DNA of 49,511 nucleotides, from positions 1-49,511 of the forward strand of contig CAZEHJ010000021.1 of assembly GCA_964512485.1 (NCBI GenBank). The letters are read 5' to 3'. Numbering within the stretch: the stretch's first letter is position 1; every line of letters starts with the position of its first letter. The translations under genes were made by a program, and so were the position numbers. Below, piece after piece: positions 8,181 through 16,792 of the stretch. The notes under the pieces were generated by a model. That model was not told the DNA's origin and did no database searches. It saw nothing but the letters and a program-made list of their open reading frames with translations. The stretch comes from CAZEHJ01 sp964512485 (lineage in GTDB: Bacteria > Bacteroidota > Rhodothermia > Rhodothermales > UBA10348).

Positions 8181-9221
8181 TTGAATAGACTGAACAGGCA
8201 CGTAAACTCACTCAGGAAGATTCTGCTCCGGATAATGATTGCTCGGATGGCGGCAGTCCGGATTCTCGATCTTCTTCCATTCAGGATATTTTCAGGATAC
8301 TATTCGCAGGCTCCTGCTTTGGACTTTACATCGGAATCCGTACCAATCCATTCTGAACCCAGAATCGCTCTCGAATCGACGGTTCTGAGCCACGGGTTGC
8401 CGTATCCCGAAAATCTGAATTTGTCTGCAGAACTTGAATCTATCGCTTCCGACGAAAAGGCTCGTGCGTGCACTGTGGGCATCGTAAACGGAGTTGCGAA
8501 AACAGATCTAGATGCCGCCGAGATCAGAAAGATGTGTATCGACCCGGGCATCAAAAAGGTCAGCACAAAGGACCTACCAGCCTGCATTTCCCGCAAAGAG
8601 AGTGGTGCGACGACCGTTGCATCAACTGTTTTCCTGGCTCGAAACAATGGCATTCGGGTAATGGCCACTGGCGGAATCGGTGGGGTCCATGGCGATGCGC
8701 AAGGAAATCCTACACACGATGAAAGCGCAGATCTGCATGCACTGGCAACCAATCCGATAACTGTCGTCTGCGCCGGCCCCAAGGCCATTCTACACCTTAA
8801 GGCTACTCGGGAACGACTTGAATCTTACTCAATCCCGGTCGTTGGATTGCGGACCGATAAGATGCCTGCGTTTTTTTGCGGCTCGTCTCCATTCATCGTT
8901 GACTCCCGGTGTGAGAGCGTCGCGGAGGTAGCAGATCTCGCCCGGGCACGGGACTCGCTCGGGATGCCACAAGCCATTCTGCTCTGCGTACCCCTGCGCA
9001 GCGAACTCTCAATCAGCTACGAGAGGGTGTCGACCATCGTTCGCTCGGCTCTCGCTTCGAAAAATGCATCTGGCCTGGCACCAAGCGAAGTCACCCCATT
9101 TCTGTTGGCCCGGGTCCGGGACGAATTGGGCTTCAGTGCATTGAACGCGAATCTGGAATTGCTCCGCCAAAACACGCGAATCGCAGCCCAACTGGCAGTG
9201 GAACTCGCCTCTCGCGGTTAG
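8181..9221 (+). CDS. psuG: Pseudouridine-5'-phosphate glycosidase
   Basis: This belongs to the PsuG/IndA family, which splits pseudouridine 5'-phosphate reversibly into uracil and ribose 5-phosphate. Visible motifs are ALESTVLSHGLP (catalytic Glu at 65), TVGIVNG (98-104), KKVSTKDLP (125-132), TGGIGGVHGD (163-172, metal-binding), DESADLHAL (180-188) and VCAGPKAIL (196-204). Lys201 in the last motif matches the Schiff-base lysine. The frame is 346 aa, about 40 longer than usual. The first 50 residues do not look conserved and begin 13 bp from the divergent peptidase gene, so the true start is probably inside (ATG at residue 19 or 23, or the TTG before DFTSESV). No PsuK kinase is adjacent. The 3' end overlaps convergent ddl by 4 bp. 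Confidence 0.93.
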   Translation: MNRLNRHVNSLRKILLRIMIARMAAVRILDLLPFRIFSGYYSQAPALDFTSESVPIHSEPRIALESTVLSHGLPYPENLNLSAELESIASDEKARACTVGIVNGVAKTDLDAAEIRKMCIDPGIKKVSTKDLPACISRKESGATTVASTVFLARNNGIRVMATGGIGGVHGDAQGNPTHDESADLHALATNPITVVCAGPKAILHLKATRERLESYSIPVVGLRTDKMPAFFCGSSPFIVDSRCESVAEVADLARARDSLGMPQAILLCVPLRSELSISYERVSTIVRSALASKNASGLAPSEVTPFLLARVRDELGFSALNANLELLRQNTRIAAQLAVELASRG

Positions 9222-10441
9222 GACTTACTCCCTTTCAGACCTTTGGTGCTTCTTTGCGCCAGTAAATTGACATCATACGTTCTCACCCGACGAATACGAT
9301 TCTCGAATCGATCCACGGCCAGCTCAATCAGACGGGAAACGAGGTCGGAAAATGCGAGACCCGTTGGCTCCCACAGATAGAATGAAAGAGATCCAGGAAT
9401 GGTGTTGATCTCGTTGAAAAAGATCTCACCAGTCTCATCGTTCATGAGAAAATCTATGCGGCAGACTCCGCAACCATCCAGGGTTGAAAAAATGGTTCTG
9501 GCCATGGAGCTGATCTGCTCCGCCACCTGATCCGAGACGGGCGCTGGAATGATTCGATCGAGCGATGCCATGCCTTCAGATCCGGATGTTCTTTTTGCTC
9601 CGCCACTCCCGGTCTTGGAATCAGCACCTTCCCGCATATACTTGTCCGAGAAAGAAAGAAGTCCTCCCGAACCGACAGGCTCTTCCAGAACGGACACCTG
9701 ATTGAAATCAGCATCTCCCAGAACTGAACAGTTGATCTCTCGAAGATTGGCAATACACGACTCGACTAGCACGATGGCGTCATAACGGAAGGCTTCTTCT
9801 ACCGCAGCGTCAAGCTGTTCTCGATTTTCGACCTTCGAAATTCCGATAGATGAACCAAGATGAACCGGCTTCACTATTGCAGGAAAGCCGATTTTTGCTT
9901 CAATATTGTCCATCTCCCGCTCTTCGTTACCAGACCAGGAAGTCTGTGATACGGAAACCCAATCCACAACATCGATCCCCGCCTCGCGGCACAGAATTTT
10001 GGATCGGATTTTGTCCATTCCGACTGAAGAAGCCAGCACACCACTACCTGTGAAGGGCACTCCCATTGATTCACAGAGTCCTTGCAGGGCACCGTTCTCG
10101 CCGGAGCCGCCGTGAAATACGAGGAAGGCCACATCGACCGTCCATTCCTGCGACCTGGAGAATATGCCTGAATCCAGCGAGGTTAGCTTCAGTGAACGGC
10201 CTGGTCCGGGAGACACAGATATCTCCTGGGCATTCCCGACGACCTCGTTCAGATCCTCATAATTGCCAATATCCATCAAATGCTGGCCTGCGTAGAATCG
10301 TCCCCCTTTAGACACGTAGACCGGTGTGACGGGGTAGGATTCTTCCACCAACGCAGCCGCAGCCTGAAGACCGGATATGACCGATACTTCGTGCTCGGGG
10401 CTTTGTCCACCGAAAAACACACCGACGCGGATTTGCTGCAT
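9218..10441 (-). CDS. ddl: D-alanine--D-alanine ligase
   Basis: This 407-aa ATP-grasp ligase joins two D-Ala for peptidoglycan precursors in the cytosol. Motifs are VFFGGQSPEHEVSVISG at the N-terminus (substrate-binding Glu in PEHEVS), FHGGSGENGALQG, FTGSGVLASSVGMDK, the ATP-grasp lysine region PAIVKPVHLGSSIGIS, the KYMREG loop, and the metal site CRIDFL...FFNEINTIPGS. A Ser/Gly/Lys-rich stretch after KYMREG (about residues 266-292) lengthens it beyond the usual 310-370 aa. It complements alr at 15.4 kb: Alr makes D-Ala and Ddl couples it. It starts from ATG 10441 and its stop overlaps psuG convergently. Confidence 0.96.
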   Translation of the reverse strand: MQQIRVGVFFGGQSPEHEVSVISGLQAAAALVEESYPVTPVYVSKGGRFYAGQHLMDIGNYEDLNEVVGNAQEISVSPGPGRSLKLTSLDSGIFSRSQEWTVDVAFLVFHGGSGENGALQGLCESMGVPFTGSGVLASSVGMDKIRSKILCREAGIDVVDWVSVSQTSWSGNEEREMDNIEAKIGFPAIVKPVHLGSSIGISKVENREQLDAAVEEAFRYDAIVLVESCIANLREINCSVLGDADFNQVSVLEEPVGSGGLLSFSDKYMREGADSKTGSGGAKRTSGSEGMASLDRIIPAPVSDQVAEQISSMARTIFSTLDGCGVCRIDFLMNDETGEIFFNEINTIPGSLSFYLWEPTGLAFSDLVSRLIELAVDRFENRIRRVRTYDVNLLAQRSTKGLKGSKS

Positions 10442-10622
10442 GATCTGAGAGACTACTTCTGAAAGAGATGTGAAAATACGGCACGTCCCGTGAACAACAA
10501 CGAATTCTGTTTGCGCTCACAGCCCCACGAACCCGATCTTCAGCCCGATTGATCCTGCCGTTCTTGAAAGCGCGGCCATTTGGTCGTTACTGTCCATCAT
10601 TTTACTGCGTGCCCATCTACTT

Positions 10623-11324
10623 TTGCGATTTGCACTGATATCCGATATCCATTCCAATCTTCCAGCGCTGGAAGCCGTTCTCGAAGAAATAGGTCGGGAG
10701 AAGGTGGATGATATCCTCTGCATGGGCGATGTAGTAGGGTATTGCGCCGATCCCGGTGCGTGCATCGATCTGGTCCGGGAATACTGCTCGGTTACGGTCA
10801 TGGGCAATCATGATCTGGCAGTATGTCGAGGAACCGGACTTTCGCACCTCCCCTCAGATGGTCAGATCGCGGCTGAACACAACGCCGAAATGATCAGTGA
10901 GGAGCAGCGCGTCTGGCTGGATGGCCTTCCTTTTGTGCAGGTCCACGACTCTGTAACATGCGTCCACGCCTCTCCGCAGGCCCCCGAAAGATGGATGCGA
11001 ATTGAATCATTCTTTCTGGCCCAGGAGCAGTTTCGACATTTTGACACGGATGTTTGTTTTGTCGGCCACACACACCTTTCGGGCGTCATGTCAGAACAGA
11101 TCGGTGTTCTCAGGACTCGGCCGGGACATCGATTCATTATCAACGTGGGTAGCGTAGGTCAGCCCCGCGATGGTGACCCGAGGGCCTGCGTCGGATTTTT
11201 TGATACCGAGACCTTCGATTTCGACCTGAGACGGATCCCCTACAACGTAGACCGTACCTCTCAGCGGATTCGGGAAGATGGATTGCCCGGCTCTCTTGCG
11301 AAACGGCTGGAGAAAGGCCACTGA
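10623..11324 (+). CDS. Calcineurin-like metallophosphoesterase (YfcE/MJ0936-like)
   Basis: This 233-aa protein has the complete di-metal phosphoesterase motif set: LISDIHSN (Asp8, His10), CMGDVVGY (Asp36), MGNHDL (Asn62, His63), VHASPQAP, and FVGHTHLSGV (two His). A glycine-rich NVGSVGQPRDGDPRAC segment near the C-terminus is typical of the small single-domain YfcE/MJ0936-type phosphodiesterases. The cellular substrate of these proteins is generally unknown. There is no ATG at the expected N-terminus; TTG at 10623 directly precedes RFALISDIHSN and is the likely start. It has no same-strand neighbours, so it is probably monocistronic. Confidence 0.92.
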   Translation: MRFALISDIHSNLPALEAVLEEIGREKVDDILCMGDVVGYCADPGACIDLVREYCSVTVMGNHDLAVCRGTGLSHLPSDGQIAAEHNAEMISEEQRVWLDGLPFVQVHDSVTCVHASPQAPERWMRIESFFLAQEQFRHFDTDVCFVGHTHLSGVMSEQIGVLRTRPGHRFIINVGSVGQPRDGDPRACVGFFDTETFDFDLRRIPYNVDRTSQRIREDGLPGSLAKRLEKGH

Positions 11325-11398
11325 TTGGGCAACACCAACGCTCTCGCCTTTCAGAAGACCTGGCTCTACTCGATCACCATCGATTCCAACAGCGCGAA

Positions 11399-12700
11399 TC
11401 AGCCGTTCCTGACGAATTTTCCTTTGTTGTAGACCGCCCAGGCTTTTCCCTTCATCGGCGAGCCCACAAAAGGAGTATTGACGCTCTTGGACTTGATGTC
11501 AGCGGCTTCGAACGTCCAGTCCGTTGATGCATCGAATATGGTCAGATTGGCATTCTGGCCTTCTTCGATTTTCGGTAGATCGATATTCATGACGCGTCGA
11601 GGGGCGACGCTCACTTTTTCAACGGCCTGGGCAAGCGTCAGGACGCCCGGTTCGACGATTTCCCTGCCTGTGAGGCCCCAGGCAGTTTCAAGCCCCAGAA
11701 TGCCAAACGGAGCGGCCGTGAATTCAACTTCTTTCTCGAACGACGCATGTGGAGCATGGTCCGTACAAATGGCGTCAATCGTTCCGTCAGCCAGACCGGC
11801 TTTGATGGCATCGATGTCAACCTGTGTTCTGAGAGGTGGATGCATTTTGGTGTGCGTATCAAAATCTGAGGATTCGACAGCATCATCAGTCAACGTGAAA
11901 TGATGCGTGCAGACCTCCGTCGTTACATTGATTCCCCTCTTCTTGCCTTGCCGCACCAGGTCCACAGCACCTGCAGTCGAGATGTGGGCAACGTGGACGT
12001 GGCCTCCGGTGTAATCCGCGAGCAAAATGTCCCTCGCTATCATGATTTCTTCAGACAACGTGGGAATGCCCGTGAGTCCCAGGCGCGTGGACACTTCCCC
12101 TTCGTGCATATGTCCTTTTGGACCGAGGGGTAATTCTTCTTCGTGGTTGATGATGGGTTTGGAAAGCATGGCGCTGTACTCCAGCGCGTGGCGCATGAGT
12201 CCCGTGTCCTGAACCGGATCTCCATCGTCTGAAAAGGCCACCGCACCGCCCTCTGCCAGATCGGCCATTTCGGCCAGACTTTCGCCCTTTCTGTGTTTCG
12301 AGACACACGCGATCGGGTACACATCCACGGCTGTGGACTCGGCCCTTTCAATGATGAACTCGACGACATCTCTCGTGTGAATCGGCGGATTGGTATTTGG
12401 CATACAGGCGACGGCCGTGAAACCGCCGAATGCTGCTGCGTTACAACCTGACTCGATGGTTTCCTTGTGCTCAAACCCGGGCTCCCTGAGATGAACGTGC
12501 ATGTCCATCCAACCGATGGATATCATGCGTCCAGACGCATCGTACGTTTCAGTTTCGCCATCACTCAAATCATTCCCGATACTGGCAATAAGGCCATCTT
12601 TGATCAGAATATCTGCCGCTGTTGTTTCACCCGATAGAGGGTCCAGGATCGTTCCGCCTTTGATCAACAGGTTGGGTGTGTGTTCAGTCATCGTAGACAT
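11399..12700 (-). CDS. pyrC: Dihydroorotase (class I)
   Basis: This 433-aa amidohydrolase-fold protein catalyses the third step of pyrimidine synthesis, cyclising carbamoyl-aspartate to dihydroorotate. The zinc-binding DMHVHLREPG is at 66-75 (His68, His70). Substrate and metal motifs are CMPNTNPP, a HVHVAHIST histidine pair and the catalytic Asp in CTDHAPH. KHPPLRT-type sequence (TKMHPPLRT) and GLETAWGL mark the class I, longer type of about 430 aa. The start lies 3 bp after the stop of the upstream S9 peptidase gene, so both are on one transcript. ATG 12700 or the ATG nine bases inside can serve as start. Confidence 0.95.
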   Translation of the reverse strand: MSTMTEHTPNLLIKGGTILDPLSGETTAADILIKDGLIASIGNDLSDGETETYDASGRMISIGWMDMHVHLREPGFEHKETIESGCNAAAFGGFTAVACMPNTNPPIHTRDVVEFIIERAESTAVDVYPIACVSKHRKGESLAEMADLAEGGAVAFSDDGDPVQDTGLMRHALEYSAMLSKPIINHEEELPLGPKGHMHEGEVSTRLGLTGIPTLSEEIMIARDILLADYTGGHVHVAHISTAGAVDLVRQGKKRGINVTTEVCTHHFTLTDDAVESSDFDTHTKMHPPLRTQVDIDAIKAGLADGTIDAICTDHAPHASFEKEVEFTAAPFGILGLETAWGLTGREIVEPGVLTLAQAVEKVSVAPRRVMNIDLPKIEEGQNANLTIFDASTDWTFEAADIKSKSVNTPFVGSPMKGKAWAVYNKGKFVRNG

Positions 12701-12703
12701 TGA

Positions 12704-15037
12704 TTAGAGGTTTTCCTTGATATACAGTGTGGCCTTCGTAAAGAGATTCAGTCTCGTATTACCACCGGCAATGCTGTGATTTTTTCCGGGGTACACCATC
12801 AGGTCGAACTGTTTGTTGGCCGCCTGAAGAGCGTCAATCATTTGAATGGAATTTTGGAAATGAACATTGTCGTCAAAATCCCCGTGGATGATCAGCAGCT
12901 TCTGATGGTCGGCAAGGTTTTGGGCATACCGGGTGGTCGCTCCGCGATTGTAACCCTCAGGGTTGCTCTGCGGAGTTGACATATACCGCTCGGTGTAAAT
13001 GGTATCGTAGAGCCTCCAATCCGTAACGGGTGCAACGGACACGCCAAGTTTGAACGTTTTTGGTCCATCGCCATATAGCATGGACATCAGCGTCATATAC
13101 CCTCCGTACGACCAGCCCCAGATACCAATTCGTTCCTGGTTGATGTACGGAAAATCTCCCAGATACTTGGCGGCCGATATCTGATCTTCGGCTTCGATCT
13201 GACCCAGTCTCTGATACGTTACGCTTTTAAATTCCTTTCCCCGGGCACCCGTGCCTCGATTGTCCACACTGGCTACAATCAGGTTCAATTCGTTGGCCAG
13301 GTAGTGATGCCACAAGAGTCGGTTTGAATTGTTTGTACTGCCCCACTGATTCCTGACCGTTTGGGATCCGGGTCCCCCATATACGTACATAAGTAGCGGA
13401 TAGGACTTCGAGGCATCGAAATCTCGCGGCTTTATCAGATAGGCATTCAACTTCGTTCCGTTGGCCGCCGGCACCTGAATGATCTCAGGAGCACTCAGAT
13501 CGAGCGTGGAGAGCATCTTGCGAAGTTTTACGTTTTCCTCAAGAGTGGTCAGGTGATCTCCATTCGTCGTTTTGAGCTCCCAAAAATTGGGGGATGAAAT
13601 GCTGGATCGCATGTCGATGAAGTATTTGAGGTCATGCGACATATTGATCTCGTGAACACCGTCCTCCTTCGTGATCTGCACGGGCGAATACACTTTCGCC
13701 TCCTCGTCACCTACACCAAGATCAACCTTGATTCCATAAAGCTGCCGGTCGGTAGGCGTTGATATCCCTGCGCTGAAATACGCCGTGGACGTAGACTCAT
13801 CTAAACCGTAAAACTGAGCGACATCCCATTCGCCCGCCGTAATTGGAGCGACATATTTTCCCGTTCTACTGTAGAGGTCGAGGTGTCTGTATCCTCTCGT
13901 CTCTGATTGCCAAACGAAGTGTTCTCCTTCTTTGAGAAATGTCAACTTGTTGTCTGAAACTTCGATCCAGGTGGGTTCAGACTCTGTGAGAATTCGTTCC
14001 GCCTTACCCGACTCGGGCGAAGCGAAAATCAGATCCAACTCATTTTGATCCCGATTGAGTTTCATCATCCACACCCGGGATTCTCCATCAACGGGTGGGG
14101 TCCATCCCATCCTGGCGATATACTCTGAGGCCGCATCTTCGTCACCCCAGGTCCCCGTCTCAAAATAGCCGATCTTGCCTGAGGACACGTCGACAACGCC
14201 AACTTTGACATCGGAATTGGCCTCGCCTGCTTTCGGATATCGAAAACTGACGTATTGAGGATATTGATTTCGAAGATCCGTCATGGCAAAATCGCGCGTA
14301 TCCGCTTCATTCAGTTTGAAGAACGCAATTTTTTCGCCATCAGGACTCCAAGACCATCCGTCTCTCAATCCAAATTCTTCCTCGTAGACCCAGTCGAAGG
14401 TCCCGTTTATGATACCTCCTTTAGATCCATCGTGTGTCAGTTGAGTCTCGATACCCGTCTTCAGGTTCACGAGGTAGAGGTCTCTACCACGCACGAAGGC
14501 GACACGTTCAGCATCGGGGCTGAACTTGGCGAACATCTGATACCCGAGACCTCGATCGGATAGTGGCGTGAGCGTTTCGGTCTCAAAATTGAAGACGTAG
14601 TAGAATCCTTTGCTTCGCTCCCTCCAAACCCACTCGGTATCAGTAAAAATCAGGACGTGACGTCCGTCATCACTGAAGGAGTAGCTTTCGATATCGATGA
14701 GGCGTTCCACGTCCTTGGCCCACAACCGCTCGCCTCTAAGGAGAACTTTCTTCTTTTCAGTTTCAAGGTTGTAGGCGATGAGATCGGTAGGTCCTTCGTT
14801 TTCATGACGAACGATGTATCTCAGTACCGGACCGCTTTCGGACCAGGTCCCTGCGTTGAACGATTGACCTGAAAAGGTACCGTTCAGATGGATGTCTTCA
14901 AGACTCAACCTGGGTGGCCAATAACCCGATTTTGGTTCCTGGTCCTGAGCATACAGGTTCGGGGCGCACAGCGTAACCGCACAGGCCATCGACATCGCGG
15001 CGATGATCAAGCGTTGGAAATGTGTTCGCGCAGTCAT
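12704..15037 (-). CDS. Dipeptidyl peptidase IV-type S9 serine peptidase
   Basis: From ATG 15037 this encodes about 777 aa. A signal peptide (LIIAAMSMACAVTLCAPNLYA) is followed by an eight-bladed-type propeller of WD/DPP-IV N-terminal repeats (about 60-520). The alpha/beta-hydrolase domain contains YVYGGPGSQTV, the nucleophile GIWGWSYGGYMTLMSM, the catalytic Asp in GDFDDNVHF and the His in GKNHSIAGG. The paired Glu motif of DPP-IV (WVYEEEFGLRDGW), which anchors the substrate N-terminus, is present, so it should release X-Pro or X-Ala dipeptides in the periplasm. The frame could begin at GTG 15091, but the ATG puts the signal peptide at the very start. It leads the two-gene run with pyrC. Confidence 0.95.
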   Translation of the reverse strand: MTARTHFQRLIIAAMSMACAVTLCAPNLYAQDQEPKSGYWPPRLSLEDIHLNGTFSGQSFNAGTWSESGPVLRYIVRHENEGPTDLIAYNLETEKKKVLLRGERLWAKDVERLIDIESYSFSDDGRHVLIFTDTEWVWRERSKGFYYVFNFETETLTPLSDRGLGYQMFAKFSPDAERVAFVRGRDLYLVNLKTGIETQLTHDGSKGGIINGTFDWVYEEEFGLRDGWSWSPDGEKIAFFKLNEADTRDFAMTDLRNQYPQYVSFRYPKAGEANSDVKVGVVDVSSGKIGYFETGTWGDEDAASEYIARMGWTPPVDGESRVWMMKLNRDQNELDLIFASPESGKAERILTESEPTWIEVSDNKLTFLKEGEHFVWQSETRGYRHLDLYSRTGKYVAPITAGEWDVAQFYGLDESTSTAYFSAGISTPTDRQLYGIKVDLGVGDEEAKVYSPVQITKEDGVHEINMSHDLKYFIDMRSSISSPNFWELKTTNGDHLTTLEENVKLRKMLSTLDLSAPEIIQVPAANGTKLNAYLIKPRDFDASKSYPLLMYVYGGPGSQTVRNQWGSTNNSNRLLWHHYLANELNLIVASVDNRGTGARGKEFKSVTYQRLGQIEAEDQISAAKYLGDFPYINQERIGIWGWSYGGYMTLMSMLYGDGPKTFKLGVSVAPVTDWRLYDTIYTERYMSTPQSNPEGYNRGATTRYAQNLADHQKLLIIHGDFDDNVHFQNSIQMIDALQAANKQFDLMVYPGKNHSIAGGNTRLNLFTKATLYIKENL

Positions 15038-15284
15038 GAGACACTCAGATGGTGTTAGCCATTCCGACGGTGGGTGAAGGAGTAGATCCACACACGCGTG
15101 AACAGACCCCTTCCTGACCCGAAAACTACTCCTTCGGGCGCGTAATTTCTGGTTTGAAGCTGTGAAAAATGAATGCTGGCCCGGAAACCCGATTCCAGAT
15201 GGGTTTTATTCGAAGCACCGCAGCGTTTCCCACACGTGGAATCACCAACTGCTTTCCTGCTGGTCTATTCAGCGATGGGAGCAT

Positions 15285-15450
15285 AGATTATCAGAATGAC
15301 CCACCAAATGACACCCGNNNNNNNNNNNNNNNNNNNNNNNNNNNNNNNNNNNNNNNNNNNNNNNNNNNNNNNNNNNNNNNNNNNNNNNNNNNNNNNNNNN
15401 NNNNNNNNNNNNNNNNNAGATTATCAGAATGACCCACCAAATGACACCCG
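15285..15450. repeat. 33-bp exact duplication flanking an N gap
   Basis: Bases 15285-15317 and 15418-15450 are identical and abut the two edges of a run of exactly 100 N. Removing the Ns and one copy would give a continuous sequence reading into alr. This is best explained as overlapping contig ends that were joined with a fixed-length gap and not as a biological repeat. Confidence 0.85.
15318..15417. other. Assembly gap (100 N)
   Basis: One hundred undetermined bases between the DPP-IV gene and alr. About 280 bp of readable DNA lies between the peptidase start and the gap. It should carry the divergent promoters of the peptidase gene and alr, but no clear element is seen. Frames crossing the Ns are meaningless. 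Confidence 0.95.
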
Positions 15451-16673
15451 GAAAAGACCCCACAGCCCGGTCGGAAGACCCTGCCCGGTCGGAAGTCCCT
15501 GCCCGGTCTGAAGACCCTGCTCAGTCTGAAGTCCCTGCCCGGTCTGAAGACCCTGCTCAGTCTGACGACGGTCTGCCGGTCAGCACTGTCGCCACGATCC
15601 ACCTGGACAGACTTCGCACCAATGTGCAAGCCATCCGAGCCCGCATACCTGGCCTCGAAATGATGGGCGTGGTAAAAGCTGACGCATATGGCCATGGGAG
15701 CGTGGCGGTATCAAGAACCATTGCAGATATGGGAATTGAATCCCTCGGTGTGGCCACCGTGGCGGAGGGGATTCATCTTCGCATGGCCGGACTGTCGCTA
15801 CCGATTACCGTCTTCGCGCCTCCCCTGGCAGACAGAATCAAGCACTATGATGAATTCGATCTCGACATCATCGTAGACAGCGACGCCAGTTTGTCGATTC
15901 TTGAAAAGTCGGGAATCCGTGCCAAGTGCCACCTCAAGGTCGATACGGGGATGAGTCGCCTGGGACAGACGCCAGCAGATTCAAAAGATTTGCTTCATCG
16001 CATCGAAGCCGGCTCACGACTTTCCCTCGACTCTGTGTGGACTCATTTTGCGAGGGCAGATGAGCCGGATGAGGAGTTCACCTCGTTTCAGTTACGTCTA
16101 TTCGAGGATTTTGTCGATTCTCTCGGCGGCGCTCCCGCGCCGTTACACGTCGCGGCGAGCGCCGCCGTATTCGCGCACCCGAACTCCATCGATCCGGCCC
16201 GCTACTCCATGGCAAGGATCGGGATAGCACTCTATGGTCTGCTGGATCTTCCGGGGCAGCCGCCACCAGAGGGTCTGCAACCAATTATGGAATTTACGTC
16301 CCGGGTAAGCGCCATCAAGCGTGTCAAGGCGGGTACACCCGTCTCCTACGGTGCTCGTTGGCGAGCACCGTCCGATACGTATATAGCCACCATATCCGCC
16401 GGCTATGCAGACGGTGTTCAGCGCAACCTCGTGAACCGTGGTTCGGTCCGAATTGGAAAGGCTCAATATCCCATTCGTGGTACCGTTTGCATGGACATGT
16501 TCATGGTCGACATTGGAGACAACGAAGGACAGATAGAGGTCGGAGATGCGGTCACAGTGTTCGGGTCTGATGCGCCTACTGCGTTCGATATCGCTCGTCA
16601 AGCAGAAACAATCACTTACGTTGTCTCCTGCGCGGTGTCGCCCCGAGTGCGCCGGTGTTATTTGGACTCCTGA
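15429..16673 (+). CDS. alr: Alanine racemase with an N-terminal hexapeptide repeat
   Basis: This 414-aa PLP enzyme interconverts L- and D-alanine for peptidoglycan. The PLP lysine is Lys83 in VVKADAYGHG, and the Tyr-containing YGARW and ATISAGYADGV motifs of the C-terminal domain are present, as is RGTVCMDMFMVDIG. The catalytic region starts at about residue 52 (STVATIHLDRLRTNVQAIR). Residues 12-47 are six copies of a six-residue unit close to PARSED/PAQSEV, absent from typical Alr. Because no Met or plausible GTG follows before residue 78, the repeat must be translated if Alr is made. An in-frame TAG lies just upstream of ATG 15429 in the gap-collapsed sequence; ATG 15441 is an alternative. 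Partner of ddl at 9.2 kb. Confidence 0.93.
   Translation: MTHQMTPGKDPTARSEDPARSEVPARSEDPAQSEVPARSEDPAQSDDGLPVSTVATIHLDRLRTNVQAIRARIPGLEMMGVVKADAYGHGSVAVSRTIADMGIESLGVATVAEGIHLRMAGLSLPITVFAPPLADRIKHYDEFDLDIIVDSDASLSILEKSGIRAKCHLKVDTGMSRLGQTPADSKDLLHRIEAGSRLSLDSVWTHFARADEPDEEFTSFQLRLFEDFVDSLGGAPAPLHVAASAAVFAHPNSIDPARYSMARIGIALYGLLDLPGQPPPEGLQPIMEFTSRVSAIKRVKAGTPVSYGARWRAPSDTYIATISAGYADGVQRNLVNRGSVRIGKAQYPIRGTVCMDMFMVDIGDNEGQIEVGDAVTVFGSDAPTAFDIARQAETITYVVSCAVSPRVRRCYLDS
15462..15569 (+). repeat. 18-bp tandem repeat, six copies, inside alr
   Basis: Six 18-bp units (consensus near CCCGGTCTGAAGACCCTG) alternate GAC/GTC and CGG/CAG variants. They encode TARSED, PARSEV, PARSED, PAQSEV, PARSED and PAQSDD. 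The period is a multiple of three, so copy-number change would keep the frame. Confidence 0.9.
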
Positions 16674-16692
16674 CACCCTTCTTTAAGAATCC

Positions 16693-16724
16693 TTTCGTGA
16701 AGTCAGGCCGATGTCTTATATTTG
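16693..16724 (+). promoter_or_regulatory. Bacteroidota-type promoter (TTTC-N20-TATATTTG)
   Basis: TATATTTG at 16717-16724 is an exact match to the Bacteroidota -7 consensus TAnnTTTG. TTTC at 16693-16696 lies 20 bp upstream, close to the -33 TTTG at its usual 19-bp spacing. It would drive the response-regulator/kinase pair. The leader then contains GGGGGT (16735-16740) and ACCCCC (16752-16757), which can pair into a 6-bp stem. Confidence 0.65.
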
Positions 16725-16792
16725 CGTCCCTTTTGGGGGTACCCTAAAAACACCCCCTCGGCTCTCATCAATGCACCATATACGCAGTTGCC

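Noticed and set aside
15285..15450. Flanking direct repeat as an insertion-site duplication of a mobile element hidden in the Ns
   Set aside because: The N run is exactly 100 and a second gap shows the same pattern; 33 and 55 bp are far longer than insertion-sequence target duplications. Contig overlap explains both.
15462..15569. CRISPR-like array
   Set aside because: The units are contiguous 18-bp tandem copies without spacers and are in frame within alr.
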